From: Anodontia alba
Lineage: Eukaryota > Mollusca > Bivalvia > Lucinida > Lucinidae
Assembly (NCBI GenBank): GCA_964016985.1
Contig: OZ024833.1
Span: forward strand, 58,603,463 to 58,667,462
Length of the DNA stretch: 64,000 bases
Reading direction: 5' to 3'
Made by a program: the position numbers and the translations under genes. Below the pieces are notes generated by a model. That model worked only from the letters and a program-made list of their open reading frames with translations. It made no database searches and was not told where the DNA came from. Positions 39,512 through 49,903 of this stretch are shown one piece after another. Numbering within the stretch: position 1 is the first letter of the stretch; the number at the start of each line of letters is the position of its first letter.

Positions 39512-39755
39512 ACCTATACACCAAGTTCTTACTGTTTCCTCAAACACGCCAACTGGACGTGAAAACTGCAGTCTGATCTCCATGATTTTATCAAATTTTC
39601 CGCGAAATGTCAGCAACATCGCCTAAAAATTATGATGTAATGACGTCGAAATGAAATAATTCACTCGGTGAATTATCGATTACGGTATAATTCACTGAGA
39701 ACTCTCAGTAAAACACAGCTGAAAATGTAATAAATCTAACTAATCTACTACAGTA
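39512..39755. repeat. Two-copy dispersed repeat (with 50305-50545)
   Basis: AACTGCAGTCTGATCTCCATGATTTTATCA, AATTATGATGTAATGACGTC, GAAATAATTCACTCGG and CACAGCTGAAAATGTAATAAA are shared with 50305-50545. Probably the right portion of a larger element. Confidence 0.6.
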
Positions 39756-39885
39756 TAATATATAATTAATCTCTCCACAATATCTAACTCCCTACAATGG
39801 CCAGTTTTGCACCTTCTCAACGGTGGTTTTGTAGAGAGGTTACAAAGTATGCTCAGGCAGTGACGGCCAAGATCAGCTTCATATC

Positions 39886-40130
39886 TCGAGGGTTGAGCGC
39901 AAGACTGGCGTAAGTCAGATGGTTGTTTTTCCCCAAACCTAATCTCCTCACCATGAAGGCGTTATGAAGATTACAACATTTCTTTCTGTAAACAATGAAA
40001 ATTTGGGTGCCATTGCTCGTATGAGCAATGGCACCTAAATTTGCATTGTTTACAAAGGGGTCCAAGATGCCCCTAAACAAGGGTTTCAAAAATATGTTTG
40101 AGTTACCATAGTCTTGCGCTCAACCCTCGA
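39886..40130. mobile_element. FB-R inverted-repeat MITE copy 1
   Basis: 245 bp with ends TCGAGGGTTGAGCGCAAGACT / AGTCTTGCGCTCAACCCTCGA and a central hairpin GGTGCCATTGCTCGTATGAGCAATGGCACC. Nearly identical to 47226-47471. Confidence 0.85.
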
Positions 40131-40204
40131 TCTGTGCAGTCTTTCCATTTCTAAAATGACTGGATACGAGAAATATATCAATGCATTATAGTTCATGATA
40201 TATA

Positions 40205-40358
40205 AGGTACTATTTTCGTTACAACAGTATTGATGTTTTTCTTATTTCTCCACATAAAACGTATGTTGCAGGCACTCATTAGAAATGCCTCAGCAAGATG
40301 CTACTAAAGAGTACCACAACATATGTTTTCATGGAAAAATAATAAAAATATTTACCTT
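40205..40358. mobile_element. FB-G element
   Basis: TTTTTCTTATTTCTCCACAT, GGCACTCATTAGAAATGCC / GATGCTACTAAAGAGTACC, ATATGTTTTCATGGAAAAAT. Confidence 0.55.
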
Positions 40359-40587
40359 GGCCCAGTTGTTCAAAGCCTCGTTAGCTTAACAAGCTCGTTA
40401 GTGGTCAAAATGTTAGCTGTTCTAATAAGTACAATATCTAATTCACAGGTATTTTTGCTGAAACAATGAGTAGCTTTTGCAAATCACATTTTGTCAGCAA
40501 AAATATTAGCCTATATGCAGTATTTAATGATTAAAGTTTTAAAATATGTTCACTAACGACATTGTTAAGTTTTGAACAACTGGGCCC
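40359..40587. mobile_element. FB-K fold-back MITE copy 2
   Basis: TGGCCCAGTTGTTCAAAGCC / TTTGAACAACTGGGCCC termini, internal CTCGTTAGC and AACGACATTGTTAAG. Related to 3947-4161. Confidence 0.75.
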
Positions 40588-40588
40588 T

Positions 40589-40670
40589 AATTATTCTTAT
40601 AATCCTGTTTGATAATCAACTAAAATAAAACGAAAATAATATCATGACTATAAAGGCTGGTCACCATTTT
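40589..40670. repeat. FB-L half-element
   Basis: TTATTCTTATAATCCTGTTTG ... ATCATGACTATAAAGGCTGG matches one arm of 9211-9430. Confidence 0.6.
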
Positions 40671-40710
40671 GCCAGTAGTATAATCAAAAACTATATGAAT
40701 ATTACTTTGC

Positions 40711-40919
40711 TACCGTATTCAGACAGACAGGCCTGAGCAAACAGTTTAGACCCAGATGAGATGCCGCAGAACGTGGCATCTCATCTGGGTCTACACCGTT
40801 TGCCACTCACTTGTCTACACTTTTAGACACAACATCGGGTAGTGAATTGTACTGGTTCAAATTTTAGAACATACATGGTAAGGAGTTGAGGTGTCCGAAT
40901 ACTTATGGTAAATACGGTA
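40711..40919. mobile_element. MITE-C copy, complete
   Basis: TACCGTATTCAGACAGACAGG / CCGAATACTTATGGTAAATACGGTA. Core 40738-40803. Reference copy for reading the MITE-H insertion at 20290. Confidence 0.75.
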
Positions 40920-41177
40920 CTTTATTTATCAGAAAAATTATTAATTGTGTGGTGAAATGTTATAACATCCCCTAAAAATATTTCTGTCAGTTTGTAAGAA
41001 CTGATCTCAATAAACTGACTTTCATGTATCAACTGACTTTTGTCAGAACAGAACAGAACTAAACTTTATTTGGCTAAGCTCAGGCCATACATATGGCATA
41101 AGAGTACAATGCATGCAACATATATGAATAAAGGAACGAAAGAAACAAAAGAAAAGATAAAATTATATACAGGATTC

Positions 41178-41577
41178 AGGGTTCGAAATTAACAGTAGCA
41201 GGTAGCAAATTTGCTGCCTGAAAATTCAGTTTGCTACCTGGTCAAGCTGTTGGTAGCAAAAAGTTGCCACCTGGTAAAGTGATCCGAACACTATCAACTT
41301 TAAGTGTTGTGAATGTCTTCAGTGCAAATTAGACAACACCCCATGTGACTCGTCTGCCAAGCAGACAAATCCCATGCAGTGTCAAGCCTCATTTTTGCTG
41401 AAATAAGAAAAATACTTTGAAAATGCTATCTGCTAAATATGCTTAGCGCTTGAAGGTTTAACCCATGACATGGGAGCAACATGTTTTGCTGCCATGTAGA
41501 TGCATTTTGCTACCTAATTTCAGACCAGGTAGCAACTACTTGCTGCTTGCGAAAAAAAAGTAAATTTCTAACATTGG
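41178..41577. mobile_element. hAT-like inverted-repeat element in the LINE 3' UTR
   Basis: CAGGGTTCGAAATTAACAG left and GTAAATTTCTAACATTGGG right are imperfect inverted ends; GTAGCAAAYTTGCTACC motifs lie at both sides and an FB-F' remnant is in the middle. CAGGG-type ends are common in hAT elements. Confidence 0.45.
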
Positions 41578-41588
41578 GATTACAAAAC

Positions 41589-42936
41589 TCAATTTGCATT
41601 TGTAAACTTTTGAAGAATGATGTTGACAAATTTAGATAATTGAGTAAGGTCTTTAACATTGTCAGTGCAGAGTAAATCTTTGAATTTAATGACATTTGGT
41701 CTTTTGTAGTAATATGATTTCAAAAATTGTTTTCTTTCAGCCTGAAAATAATTACATACAAATAGATAGTGAAATTCATCGCCAATGTCATGTTTTGAGC
41801 AAATATTACATTTTCTTTCGTCAAGAGGAGTATTCTCCCAGCGGCCTATTTCAACAGGCAGTTTATGATTACTCGTTCTAAATTTCAGAATTGGAAGGAA
41901 CTGTTTTTTATTCAACTTAGTCAGATAATTTTCTAAATTTGTATTCTGTTTGAAAAGGTAATAATTTTTTCCTTTAGAAGATGAAGGGACTTTAGCATGC
42001 CAGTTTTGTATATGCAAATCAACCAATGTCTCAGAAATTTGCCTTTTGATAAGTTTAGGATTTTCAATAGTATTTGCACTAAAAAGATCAAAGCGTCCTG
42101 CTGAAATAAGTACTTCTTTAATACAGTGAATCCATTTGTGGTGATATATTCCATTACAATATTGATGAAAAAGTATATTATATAGAGATTTGGATAATTT
42201 TGATTCCTTGCCATTTAAGATATTTATCCAAAAGCCAATCAGACGTGTTTTAATGGTTATATCAATAGGATTGCGACCAAGTTCTGCTTGCAGCATGTAT
42301 ATCGGCGTGCTCTTTTTTAAGTTTGTTATGTATCTCAGGAATTCATTTTGAAGATTTTCAATCAGCTGAAGTTTTTCAAATGCCCAAACCTCACAGCCAT
42401 ATAGAGCTATTGGTAAAATTGTATTATCAAATAATTGCAGTTGTAAATCAATCGGTAGATTCAAGTATCTTATTCTTTTGTATAAAAGGTTCATAGCTTT
42501 CTTTGCTTGATCATAATTGTGCTTTATAGCTTTAGAGAAACTTCTGCTTTTAGTAAAAATTACACCCAAATATTTAAATTCTTTACATATTGAGATTTTA
42601 TTTTCACCAATTTTGAAGTTAAAGCGATCATCATTACGAGTTCCAAAAATCAAAATCTTTGTCTTATCATAATTAATATCCAGCTTCCATAATTTTGAGT
42701 AGTCATAAAAGATGTTCAAACTGTGCTGAAAACTCTTTTCATCTGTGGCGAGAATAACTGTGTCATCTGCATAGAGTAAAACAAACAGTTTTAGGTAACA
42801 ATAAACATCATCAGAGGCAAGTTCTATATCTATGCCAGAACAGTTATGAGAACTCAGAAAAGATTCAAGGTCATTCAGAAATAGGGCAAATAAAACAGGT
42901 GACAAGTTTTCACCTTGTCTGACTCCTCTAAAACTT
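41589..42936 (-). pseudogene. LINE reverse transcriptase C-terminal half
   Basis: Open from the RT motif GVRQGENLSPVLFALFLND (template/dNTP region), through the catalytic YADD (LLYADDTVIL), KLDINYDKTKILIFG and KYLGVIFTKS, to a cysteine/histidine-rich end (CNICSKHDIGDEFHYLFVC) that resembles the C-terminal zinc-finger-like motif of LINE proteins. The N-terminal endonuclease and first RT blocks are missing. A 52-bp tandem duplication shifts the frame just upstream of the open part. The long open frame suggests a fairly recent insertion. Clade not assigned. Confidence 0.85.
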
Positions 42937-42988
42937 GGCAAATAAAACAGGTGACAAGTTTTCACCTTGTCTGACTCCTCTAAAACTT
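42885..42988. repeat. 52-bp perfect tandem duplication in the RT frame
   Basis: GGCAAATAAAACAGGTGACA ... CTCTAAAACTT occurs twice (42885-42936 and 42937-42988). 52 is not a multiple of 3, so it breaks the RT frame. Confidence 0.9.
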
Positions 42989-43076
42989 TGAAAGAACTCT
43001 GTCACTGACCAACTATTAAAGGCACAGAGAGAATACAGAGAGAATACAGAACATTATCCTAGCCAATTAACCCTTG

Positions 43077-43280
43077 TCCTGCTGAACCCGGATATACCCT
43101 GTCTTTGCAAACAGTGTAGATCCAGATCAGTTGGCTTCTGAAGAAGCCAACTGATCTGGATCTACATTGTTTGCCATTAAGTATGTATATTTAAAGCAAC
43201 AATCAGGATCAAGTGATCTGATTGGCTGAAAATTAGAAGTGGGAGTAGCATCTTAATTTATTCAGCAGGACAAGGGTTAA
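43077..43280. mobile_element. MITE-A copy, complete
   Basis: TTAA 43077-43080 and 43277-43280, ends CCCTTGTCCTGCTGAACCCGG / TTCAGCAGGACAAGGG, core at 43106-43173. Near-identical to 2646-2858. Confidence 0.8.
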
Positions 43281-43377
43281 ATCAAGAGTGTCCCAAGTGC
43301 ATAGGAATGACCTTTCCTATACACTTCAATAATTGGACTTTAATTACAGCAATAAGGCTCATTTTCTCAATTCTACA

Positions 43378-43565
43378 TAGCTCCAGGTAAGTGGGAATAT
43401 CCATATAATATTTTTTTTATTTCTTGACCTAAACATATGTTGTGGGAACTCATTAGAAGTGCCTCTCTGAGGCACTTCTAATGAGTAAACATGTTTTCAT
43501 AGAGAAATAAGAAAACTCTCAGTATTTTTCGGCTGAAAAAAAGGGCAGTTTTTCTGGAGCCATGA
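43378..43565. mobile_element. FB-G element
   Basis: TAGCTCCAGGTAAGTGGGAA ... CATTAGAAGTGCCTCTCTGAGGCACTTCTAATG ... TCTGGAGCCATGA. Arms nearly complete. Confidence 0.7.
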
Positions 43566-43679
43566 TTCTATTAAATATTCATGACTTTCAGATCATATGT
43601 CTGAAAAACAAATGCAATGACCAAATATGATGAAACCCTACGTGTCACAAATAGCCATGTAGATATTGTACTTACAAAA

Positions 43680-44295
43680 AACATGGCTGCAGACAAGAGG
43701 AGTATCAAGTAAATATTTTTCTTATTTCTCCATGAAACATGTTTTCGTGGAGAAATAAGAAAAATATCAGTATTTTTTTCATTGAAAAATGTGCCTTGTC
43801 TTGTAGTGTTGGGAATCCGCCAGATTTTATAGTCAATCATACTTCGAGTCACACACATGCCTCTGTTTCTAATGAGTACCAAAACATTGAATTTCTTTTC
43901 TTTTTTTTTTTCATTTTTTTGGACCACAAATCTAGAATGACCAAAATAGATTTTGGTTGACTTTTTTAAGGCGATTTTATCTTCTTTTTTTTTTTCATTT
44001 TCATTGACCACAAATCTAGAATGACCAAAACAGATTGATTTGAATTTCTTTTTTTTTTTTTTCATTTTTTTGGACCACAAATCTAGAATGACCAAAATAG
44101 ATTTGAATTTCATTTCTTTATAACTTGCCTATAAAAATAAAACTTGAAAAAAATATGTTTTCTAAAAACAGAATTTTCTGATTAGTCGACTATAAATAAA
44201 TCTTTCCAATCATCAGTCACAAGAGGCAAATGACTAATGACTGATTATAATAGATCATCAGTGGCAACACTATTGTCTTGAGCTATCATAGACAG
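43680..44295. repeat. Two-copy composite repeat, copy 1 (FB-G plus flank)
   Basis: A shortened FB-G (43695-43790) is followed by three copies of CCACAAATCTAGAATGACCAAAA, each with a T-run, then TTGCCTATAAAAATAAAAC, GATTAGTCGACTATAAA and CATCAGTCACAAGAGGCAAA ... ATCATCAGTGGCAACACTAT. The same order occurs at 53147-53570. Confidence 0.6.
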
Positions 44296-44344
44296 TTCTC
44301 CAGATATTACACTCACCCCAAATATTCAGATACTGCAACTGCTT

Positions 44345-44348
<4 letters not shown>

Positions 44349-44411
<63 letters not shown>
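44349..44411. repeat. (TA)n microsatellite
   Basis: About 31 uninterrupted TA units. Confidence 0.95.
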
Positions 44412-44416
<5 letters not shown>

Positions 44417-45668
44417 CAGGGCTCTGGAAATTTTGAAATCTGAATCGGTCCAGCCAATGACGATGACGTCATCAATGAGCCCATTTCCAAAAAAAAAAAA
44501 ATATGTGTATATCACCTGTCACGAAAACTAATAACAATTGGTAGTCCTATAACTCCTTTTAAATAATACACCTCAACTCCATTATATGACGGAAGTCCGG
44601 GTACAACGAGCATGATCAAAGCTGGCATCATCAATAAATACAGTCAGGTATGTAAAAAGAAAGAAAAAAACCAAAAAAAAAAAACAAGAAAAAACGGTTT
44701 TGTTGTTATTTCCACCTCCGCAGGGTTTTCCTAAACTATTTATAAACAACTGATTCCCGTCTTGTATAAGCGCGAAGACGGTGGGAAACAGGAGAGATGG
44801 AACGAAACGACTTTCATGGACCTAATTAGGTCTAATAAAAAAGGCCTGCGCCATGGGCAGTTTTCAGTGTTTCAAGATTTAATCAGACTGCTTAAATTTT
44901 AAGCACTGACCAATCTTGCCTAGCGCAAGTGGTGCATTACTTATTTTTACTGTGAAATCTACCTTGAATTATACTCGCGTGTTACAGCAATCAACAAAAA
45001 AAAAAAAAAAGAAGCAATCAATTATACCCAGATCAGACGCAGTTGTATGCGACATCTGATCAGGACGTACACGGTTTGGGAATTCATTTATCGAGACTGG
45101 GACCGACAAACCGTGTTGATCAAAACAAAAAAGAAGAGGAAGAAAACGGGTGCGTTGAAGCGGTGCATTCTTTTATCACTCTCAGTAAAGCGACCTTTGA
45201 TCTTTTGGTCACGCCGACTGCACCAGGATGTTTTGCAGTCTCAGTGTATTCACACGTGTCACACAAACGGATTAATTATCAGACTACCGTTACTGATGAT
45301 TTGTGTTAATCGCTTGTTTACCGCACAAAGGTCAGTGAAGTGTTGATTTTTTGACAATGTTTGGATAATGACGTAATTAATTTGTGCTGCGGGTAGGTTG
45401 CCGTTATTCAGCTGTCTCTCCAATATACATGTCAAATGACCGTTTAGAGCCTTTTAACTACCATAATATCGCATTTAAAAGGTGCGCGGATGTTGTCAGT
45501 TTGGAAAGACTTGACCATTTGTGATTTTTTAGACATCATTGATTTGTGAAAATTGGTTGGTTTGGGAAATGTTGGACCGATTTATTAGTGTTTTGGGGTG
45601 TTTGAAATCGGTCCAGAATTCTTAATTTCGGTCCAGACTGGCTATTTTTCCAGTTTTCCCGAGCCCTG
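44417..45668. mobile_element. hAT-like non-autonomous element in the TA repeat
   Basis: Short inverted ends CAGGGCTC / GAGCCCTG, longer similarity AATCGGTCCAG / CTGGACCGA inside each end, and TA-repeat sequence (TATACATA / ATATATAT) on both sides. The interior (1.25 kb) has no transposase; overlapping ORFs at 45043-45346 are unrecognised and one covers a palindromic-core remnant. Confidence 0.55.
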
Positions 45669-45683
45669 ATATATATATATATA

Positions 45684-45858
45684 TTCAGTAGAACCTCGAT
45701 AATTCAAACTCCAAGAATTCAAACTTCTCAATAATTCAAAATCATTTTGAAGTCCCAACTGAAATATATGTATGCATTTTAACCCTCAATTGTTCAGTCT
45801 CAATAATTCAAACAAAATTGTTTGGTCCCTTGGACTTTGAATTATCAAGGTTCCACTG
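45684..45858. mobile_element. pogo/Tigger-like MITE
   Basis: Inverted ends CAGTAGAACCTCGATAATTC / GAATTATCAAGGTTCCACTG, internal AATAATTCAAA repeats, 175 bp. Typical of short pogo/Tigger derivatives. Confidence 0.7.
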
Positions 45859-45867
45859 TATATATAT

Positions 45868-46008
45868 TTTCTGGCGAAAGAATGTGCACAATACTGGTTA
45901 ACCGCTTAGAGGACTAAGCCTGCCCAGTAAACGTGTGGTTAGGTAAACTGACTGCGCTCGATATGACCCCACTGGGTTGACTGGGCCATAAAACCTAAAC
46001 ACAAATGA
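45868..46008 (+). mobile_element. SINE-A, 5'-truncated
   Basis: From TCTGGCGAAAGAATGTGCAC to GGGCCATAAAACCTAAACAC; the head and proximal body are missing, as expected from incomplete reverse transcription. Confidence 0.8.
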
Positions 46009-46052
46009 ACAAATCTGCTGTATATAATATATACCTCCAGATAAGGTATTTT

Positions 46053-46272
46053 TTAAACCCATTTTAGACTGAATAAACTCTCCCACATTATATATTGGAA
46101 GAATCCAATTTCAATTTAAGGTATGTCCAGCCATGAGATTTAGATATTCCTAGAGAAAAATGGCTAAACTATTTGCAAACAGTGGAGACCCTGATCAGAC
46201 GCTGCATTCTGTGGCATCTGATCTGGGTCTTCACTGTTTGCCAAATACTGTTTTAGGGGTCTCCAGACTACA
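46053..46272. mobile_element. MITE-B copy
   Basis: AACCCATTTTAGACTGAATAA left, TTTTAGGGGTCTCCAGACTA right, core 46175-46242. Confidence 0.7.
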
Positions 46273-46380
46273 TACTGATATTTTTTTTTTACTTCTCCAT
46301 GAAAACATTTGTTGTTGGTACTCAGAAAGTGCATTGCCAAGGGACTTCTAATGAGTACCCAAAAATATGTTTTCAAGTTT
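46273..46380. repeat. FB-G fragment
   Basis: TTTACTTCTCCATGAAAACAT ... GGGACTTCTAATGAGTACCC ... ATGTTTTCAAG. Confidence 0.5.
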
Positions 46381-46389
46381 CGAGTCAGT

Positions 46390-46860
46390 TGGTCTTTCGG
46401 TTCAAGAGAAGAATTTCAATACAGATTTTCAAGATGGGGGCCATGGGAGGCATCTTAAATTTCCAATCAGAACGTTTTAGCTATTTTTTTTTTCTACAAG
46501 TAACCTCAATACTTCCAATGACATTCCAAATGGTTTTACAGATAACTGATGCTCTGGTTAAGGAGAAGAAAATCAAAACAGATTTTCAACATGGCTGTCA
46601 TGGCAGTCATCTTAGATTTCCAATTGGAATGATTTTGGCTATCTTTCATCTGGCCCAGATACTTCTTATCAAGTTTCAAATCAAATGGCCTTTTGGGTCA
46701 AGCATAAAAATTTTCGAAATAGATTTTCAACATGGCAACCATGCCGGCCATCTTGGATTTACGATCGGAACAATCTGAGCTATTTTTTATCTACAAGCCA
46801 CCCAAGGAAAAGTTCAAAATAGATTTTCAAGATGGCGGCCGTGGCGATTTTCAACTGTTT
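46390..46860. repeat. Tandem array (about 150-bp unit, 3-4 copies)
   Basis: AGATTTTCAAGATGG/AGATTTTCAACATGG recurs near 46421, 46580, 46719 and 46820, each followed by GCCAT..GGATTTNCRATC. The 159-aa ORF across it is an array artefact. Confidence 0.65.
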
Positions 46861-47225
46861 TCCACAATGCATTGTTCTTGGTGTGTGAGTGAATACAAAT
46901 CAGTTCTATTGTTATTTAATGACTAAAACAAAAACAGATTTTGAGTTATTATTAGTTATAGTTTTCTTTCTTGGTAAAGCAGTCAACAAATTACCAATTA
47001 TACCTGCAATTTTTGACAATTAATGTCAAGGTGTACTTTTTTGTTTTTATTCAGTCCTTTTGAGCCAGTTTATGGCTAGATCATTATCTTTCTTTATTTT
47101 CAGGAGCTAAACAAGTGCTTAAGAATAAATAAACTGTTTTTTTTTTTTTTTTTTGTCAATGCCCTTGACTGACTGATGTTGTATTGCCCTACAACATACC
47201 AGGGATTGAATAACATGCAATGCAT

Positions 47226-47471
47226 ATCGAGGGTTGAGCGCAAGACTGGCGTAAGTCAGATGGTTGGTTTTCCCCAAACCTAATCTCCTCACCATGAAGG
47301 CATTATGAAGATTACAACATTTCTTTCTGTAAACAATGAAAATTTAGGTGCCATTGCTCGTATGAGCAATGGCACCTAAATTTGCATTGTTTACAAAGAG
47401 GTCCAAGTTGCCCCTAAACAAGGGTTTCAAAAATATGTTTGAGTTACAATAGTCTTGCGCTCAACCCTCGA
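47226..47471. mobile_element. FB-R inverted-repeat MITE copy 2
   Basis: Ends TCGAGGGTTGAGCGCAAGAC / GTCTTGCGCTCAACCCTCGA, with the same hairpin as 39886-40130. TA on both sides may be a target duplication. The two copies differ at only a few positions. Confidence 0.85.
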
Positions 47472-47639
47472 TATTAGGAATATAATTTCTGCCAGTTTGT
47501 TATTCTTCTCCTGTGCTCTTTGATCTTCATTGTCATTTTTTTTTTTTTTTTGCGTTTATTCCTTGACCACCAATAATGCCAAAATAAAATGACTGCCAAA
47601 TTTACTGTTTTATAGTAGTCAATTAAAGCAATTTGTTAA

Positions 47640-47716
47640 GACCCCATGATGGACGATGGACAATGACTGATCACAATAGCTCATCTTGAGCACTTCATGC
47701 TTAGGTGAGATAAATA
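47640..47716. mobile_element. Pearl-like 3' end fragment
   Basis: GATGGACGATGGACAATGAC-TGATCACAATAGCTCA followed by hairpin CTTGAGCACTTCATGCTTAGGTGAG resembles the 3' end at 55930-56020. Confidence 0.55.
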
Positions 47717-48546
47717 TATTGCCCTGACACCCCTACCCCCATCCTCAGAGAATATTTGTTAAAAGTATGTGGCCGCCTGTGACCCTTTGTCAAGATTTTT
47801 TGTACCAGCATTTCTTTTTTTATTTCTTGACAAAAGCATGCAATGCAATACCATACATTCTTTAGAATTACCTGTGATAATCAAAGCTGGAGAAAAGAGA
47901 GCCAGTGGCTTAGCTCTAGTTAAGGCGCTTTTTTCAATCCAAAAGTATTGAAATAAGAAAAATACTGACCTGATACCCACTCTTATCTAGACCTATGCAG
48001 TAGTGTTCTCCTTAAAACTGCAAAAAGATGCCAATCCTAATAATTGTTTGTTTGTTTTACTTTGGTTTTACATTGCTTTCAATAACCTTTCAGTAATATC
48101 ATGACAGTGTCTTGATGTAACAGGGAGCTCAGCTCTAGAGTGCTACCTCACAGAAATATCATGCCCCAGACACATGGCATGATATTCCATCCAGTTCCAT
48201 TACACTTTGTTTTCTTTTTCAAAAGAACATTAAAATGTATCTTTAAGTCTTCACTTTGTTGATATTCACCCAAAACCAAACATCAGACGAACCACAGTGG
48301 CAGCGTAATCAATATTAGACATTACAAATGCTACTTTTTTCTTTATCGGTAACAAAACCAGAGAATATTATTTATTCGGAGCAAATAAAATGCCATATTT
48401 TCTGGCATGCTTTTCGCATGTATTGATTTGGTTATTAATCAAACATAAACATCTGATGGGATTAATGTAGCTTTTTTGTGAGAGAAAGTAAATATGTCGG
48501 TCATAAAGTCTCCCATTGGATACTGCATAAACCTTAGTAAGCTAAT
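47717..48546. other. Unassigned stretch
   Basis: No gene, array or full repeat identified. A possible decayed FB-G lies at 47800-47970 (TTTTATTTCTTGACAAAAGC ... GGCGCTTTTTTCAATCC). Confidence 0.4.
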
Positions 48547-48960
48547 GTAGAAATTTGCTGATGACAAACAAATATTATTTTTCATATTTTCTCCAGAAAA
48601 TAGGACAAAACATTTTATGCAAATTGTCTGTACAATTTGTGAGAATTTTCAAGTCTTATTTCTGAGAAAAATATAAATAAAATACAGTACCTTAAAATTT
48701 CATCTGTTTATATATAAATTCGACATGCCAAAGATTAATAAGTTCCATAAAACAAAGTCAATTTCTTGTTTCATATTTTATGACATAACAGCACCAGACT
48801 AACCCAAATTAACCTAAAAAGCACCAATCACAACCACAGCAGAGACTGAGAAGACACTTTCAAGCAGACGATTCAAATAAAATGTCAAGACTTACTTTCT
48901 ATAAAAAATAAAACAAAAATTAGAATGTTGTCTGCTACAAAATTTGCTTGGCACTTTTTA
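48547..48960. repeat. Two decayed FB-F/F' pieces
   Basis: 48547-48735: GCAAATTGTCTGTACAATTTG centre. 48860-48957: CAGACGATTCAAATAAAATGTC ... GAATGTTGTCTGCTACAAAATTTGC-TTGGCACTTT. Confidence 0.45.
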
Positions 48961-49026
48961 TTGCTGCAATCTAATCAGAGTAAAGTGTCTGGTCAATTGT
49001 TGGCATGCTACCCTAGCTACAATAAT

Positions 49027-49243
49027 AATGCTTAGCACTCTGGGTAAAAATTTCAGCAGACGGCCTACTGAAATATTTTTCTTATTTTTCCTAGAAAACA
49101 TGTTTTGGCATGTCATGCAAACTGTCTCCATTTTCATGCAAACAGTTTGCATGAAATGCCAAATTCTGTTTTCTGGAAAAAGTAAGAAAACTATCAACAA
49201 TTTGTTGTCTGCTGAATTAGACCAGAGAGTGGTAAAGGTTAAA
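49027..49243. mobile_element. FB-F fold-back element
   Basis: TAATGCTTAGCACTCTGGGTAA left, right CAGAGAGTGGTAAAGGTTAA. The centre is enlarged by a second hairpin (CTCCATTTTCATGCAAACAG). Confidence 0.7.
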
Positions 49244-49281
49244 TGTCAATGGAGGCAAGAGGGTTAACTATAATTTCACAT

Positions 49282-49477
49282 TTAACACTATGCATGCTGG
49301 GTAAAGTTTCAGCAGACGGCATTTTGAAATATTTTTCTTATTGTTACAAGAAAATAGGATTTGACACATCATGTGAGACAGTTTGCATGATGTGTCAGAT
49401 CCTATTTTCTAGGAAAAATAAGAAAATACCATCAGTTTGTCATCTGCTGAATTTGCCCATGGCATGGAAAGTGTTAA
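49282..49477. mobile_element. FB-F fold-back element
   Basis: TTAA 49282-49285 and 49474-49477; arms GATTTGACACATCATG / CATGATGTGTCAGATC. The inner arm differs from other copies but both sides changed together. Confidence 0.7.
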
Positions 49478-49595
49478 TAAGGTCTCAATCCTTGAGGGCC
49501 TGTACTTGCTTCAGATGATGATGGTTTGGTGTTTTACTTCTCTTTCAACATTATCTAAGTCATATCGAGACAACGAAATAGAGTTTATTTGGTTG

Positions 49596-49902
49596 CCGGC
49601 CTCGGTGGCTCAGTTGGATGCGCTGTCCGACTGGAGACCAGGAGGTTGCGGGTTCAACCCCCGCCGAGGTCGGCAACATTCTTTCGTGGAGATTGATCAT
49701 GAAATATTTTCTACGGTCATTCTCTCCCTTCCGCTGATTCAAGAAGGGCAGTTGTCAGTTTCTGGCGAAAGAATGTGCACAATACTGGTTAACCGCTTAG
49801 AGGACTAAGCCTGCCCAGTAAATGTGTGGTTAGGTAAAGTGACCGCGCTCGACATGACCCCATTGGTTTGACTGGGCCGTAAAACCTCAACACAAACAAA
49901 CA
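49596..49902 (+). mobile_element. SINE-A, full-length reference copy
   Basis: 307 bp flanked by a 16-bp perfect duplication AGAGTTTATTTGGTTG (49580-49595, 49903-49918). The head is a tRNA-like 74-mer at 49598-49671 with a 7-bp acceptor stem (GGCCTCG/CGAGGTC, one G-T pair), an A box TGGCTCAGTTGG and a T-arm GCGGG-TTCAACC-CCCGC containing the B box. The anticodon arm is degraded. Body (TCATTCTCTCCCTTCCGCTG, GTCAGTTTCTGGCGAAAGAA) and (CAAA)n-type tail. Polymerase III transcription and LINE-dependent retroposition are inferred. Confidence 0.92.
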
Positions 49903-49903
49903 A

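Larger units (their letters stand above)
41045..43019 (-). mobile_element. 5'-truncated LINE (non-LTR retrotransposon)
   Basis: The minus-strand element retains the 3' half of the RT and its C-terminus. The 3' end at about 41045 has a GTTCT pentamer tail (complement AGAACAGAACAGAACT) after CCAAATAAAGTTT. Sequence similarity to RT ends at about 43019. A hAT-like insertion (41178-41577) interrupts the 3' UTR. Confidence 0.75.

Noticed and set aside
43571..44113. 180-aa minus-strand ORF with lysine runs
   Set aside because: It lies in T-rich triplicated repeat and FB-G sequence; the repeated FGHSRFVV peptide is from the triplicated segment.
45043..45346. Overlapping 88- and 99-aa ORFs as a gene
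   Set aside because: Two frames over the same sequence, one beginning in a degraded palindromic core, inside a hAT-like non-autonomous element; no domain recognised.
46299..46778. 159-aa plus-strand ORF
   Set aside because: It crosses an FB-G fragment and the 150-bp array; the repeated IDFQHGxHxGHL peptide is the array unit.
49598..49671. Possible functional tRNA gene
   Set aside because: Acceptor and T arms fold, but the anticodon stem is mispaired and the sequence is continuous with a SINE body, tail and 16-bp target duplication.
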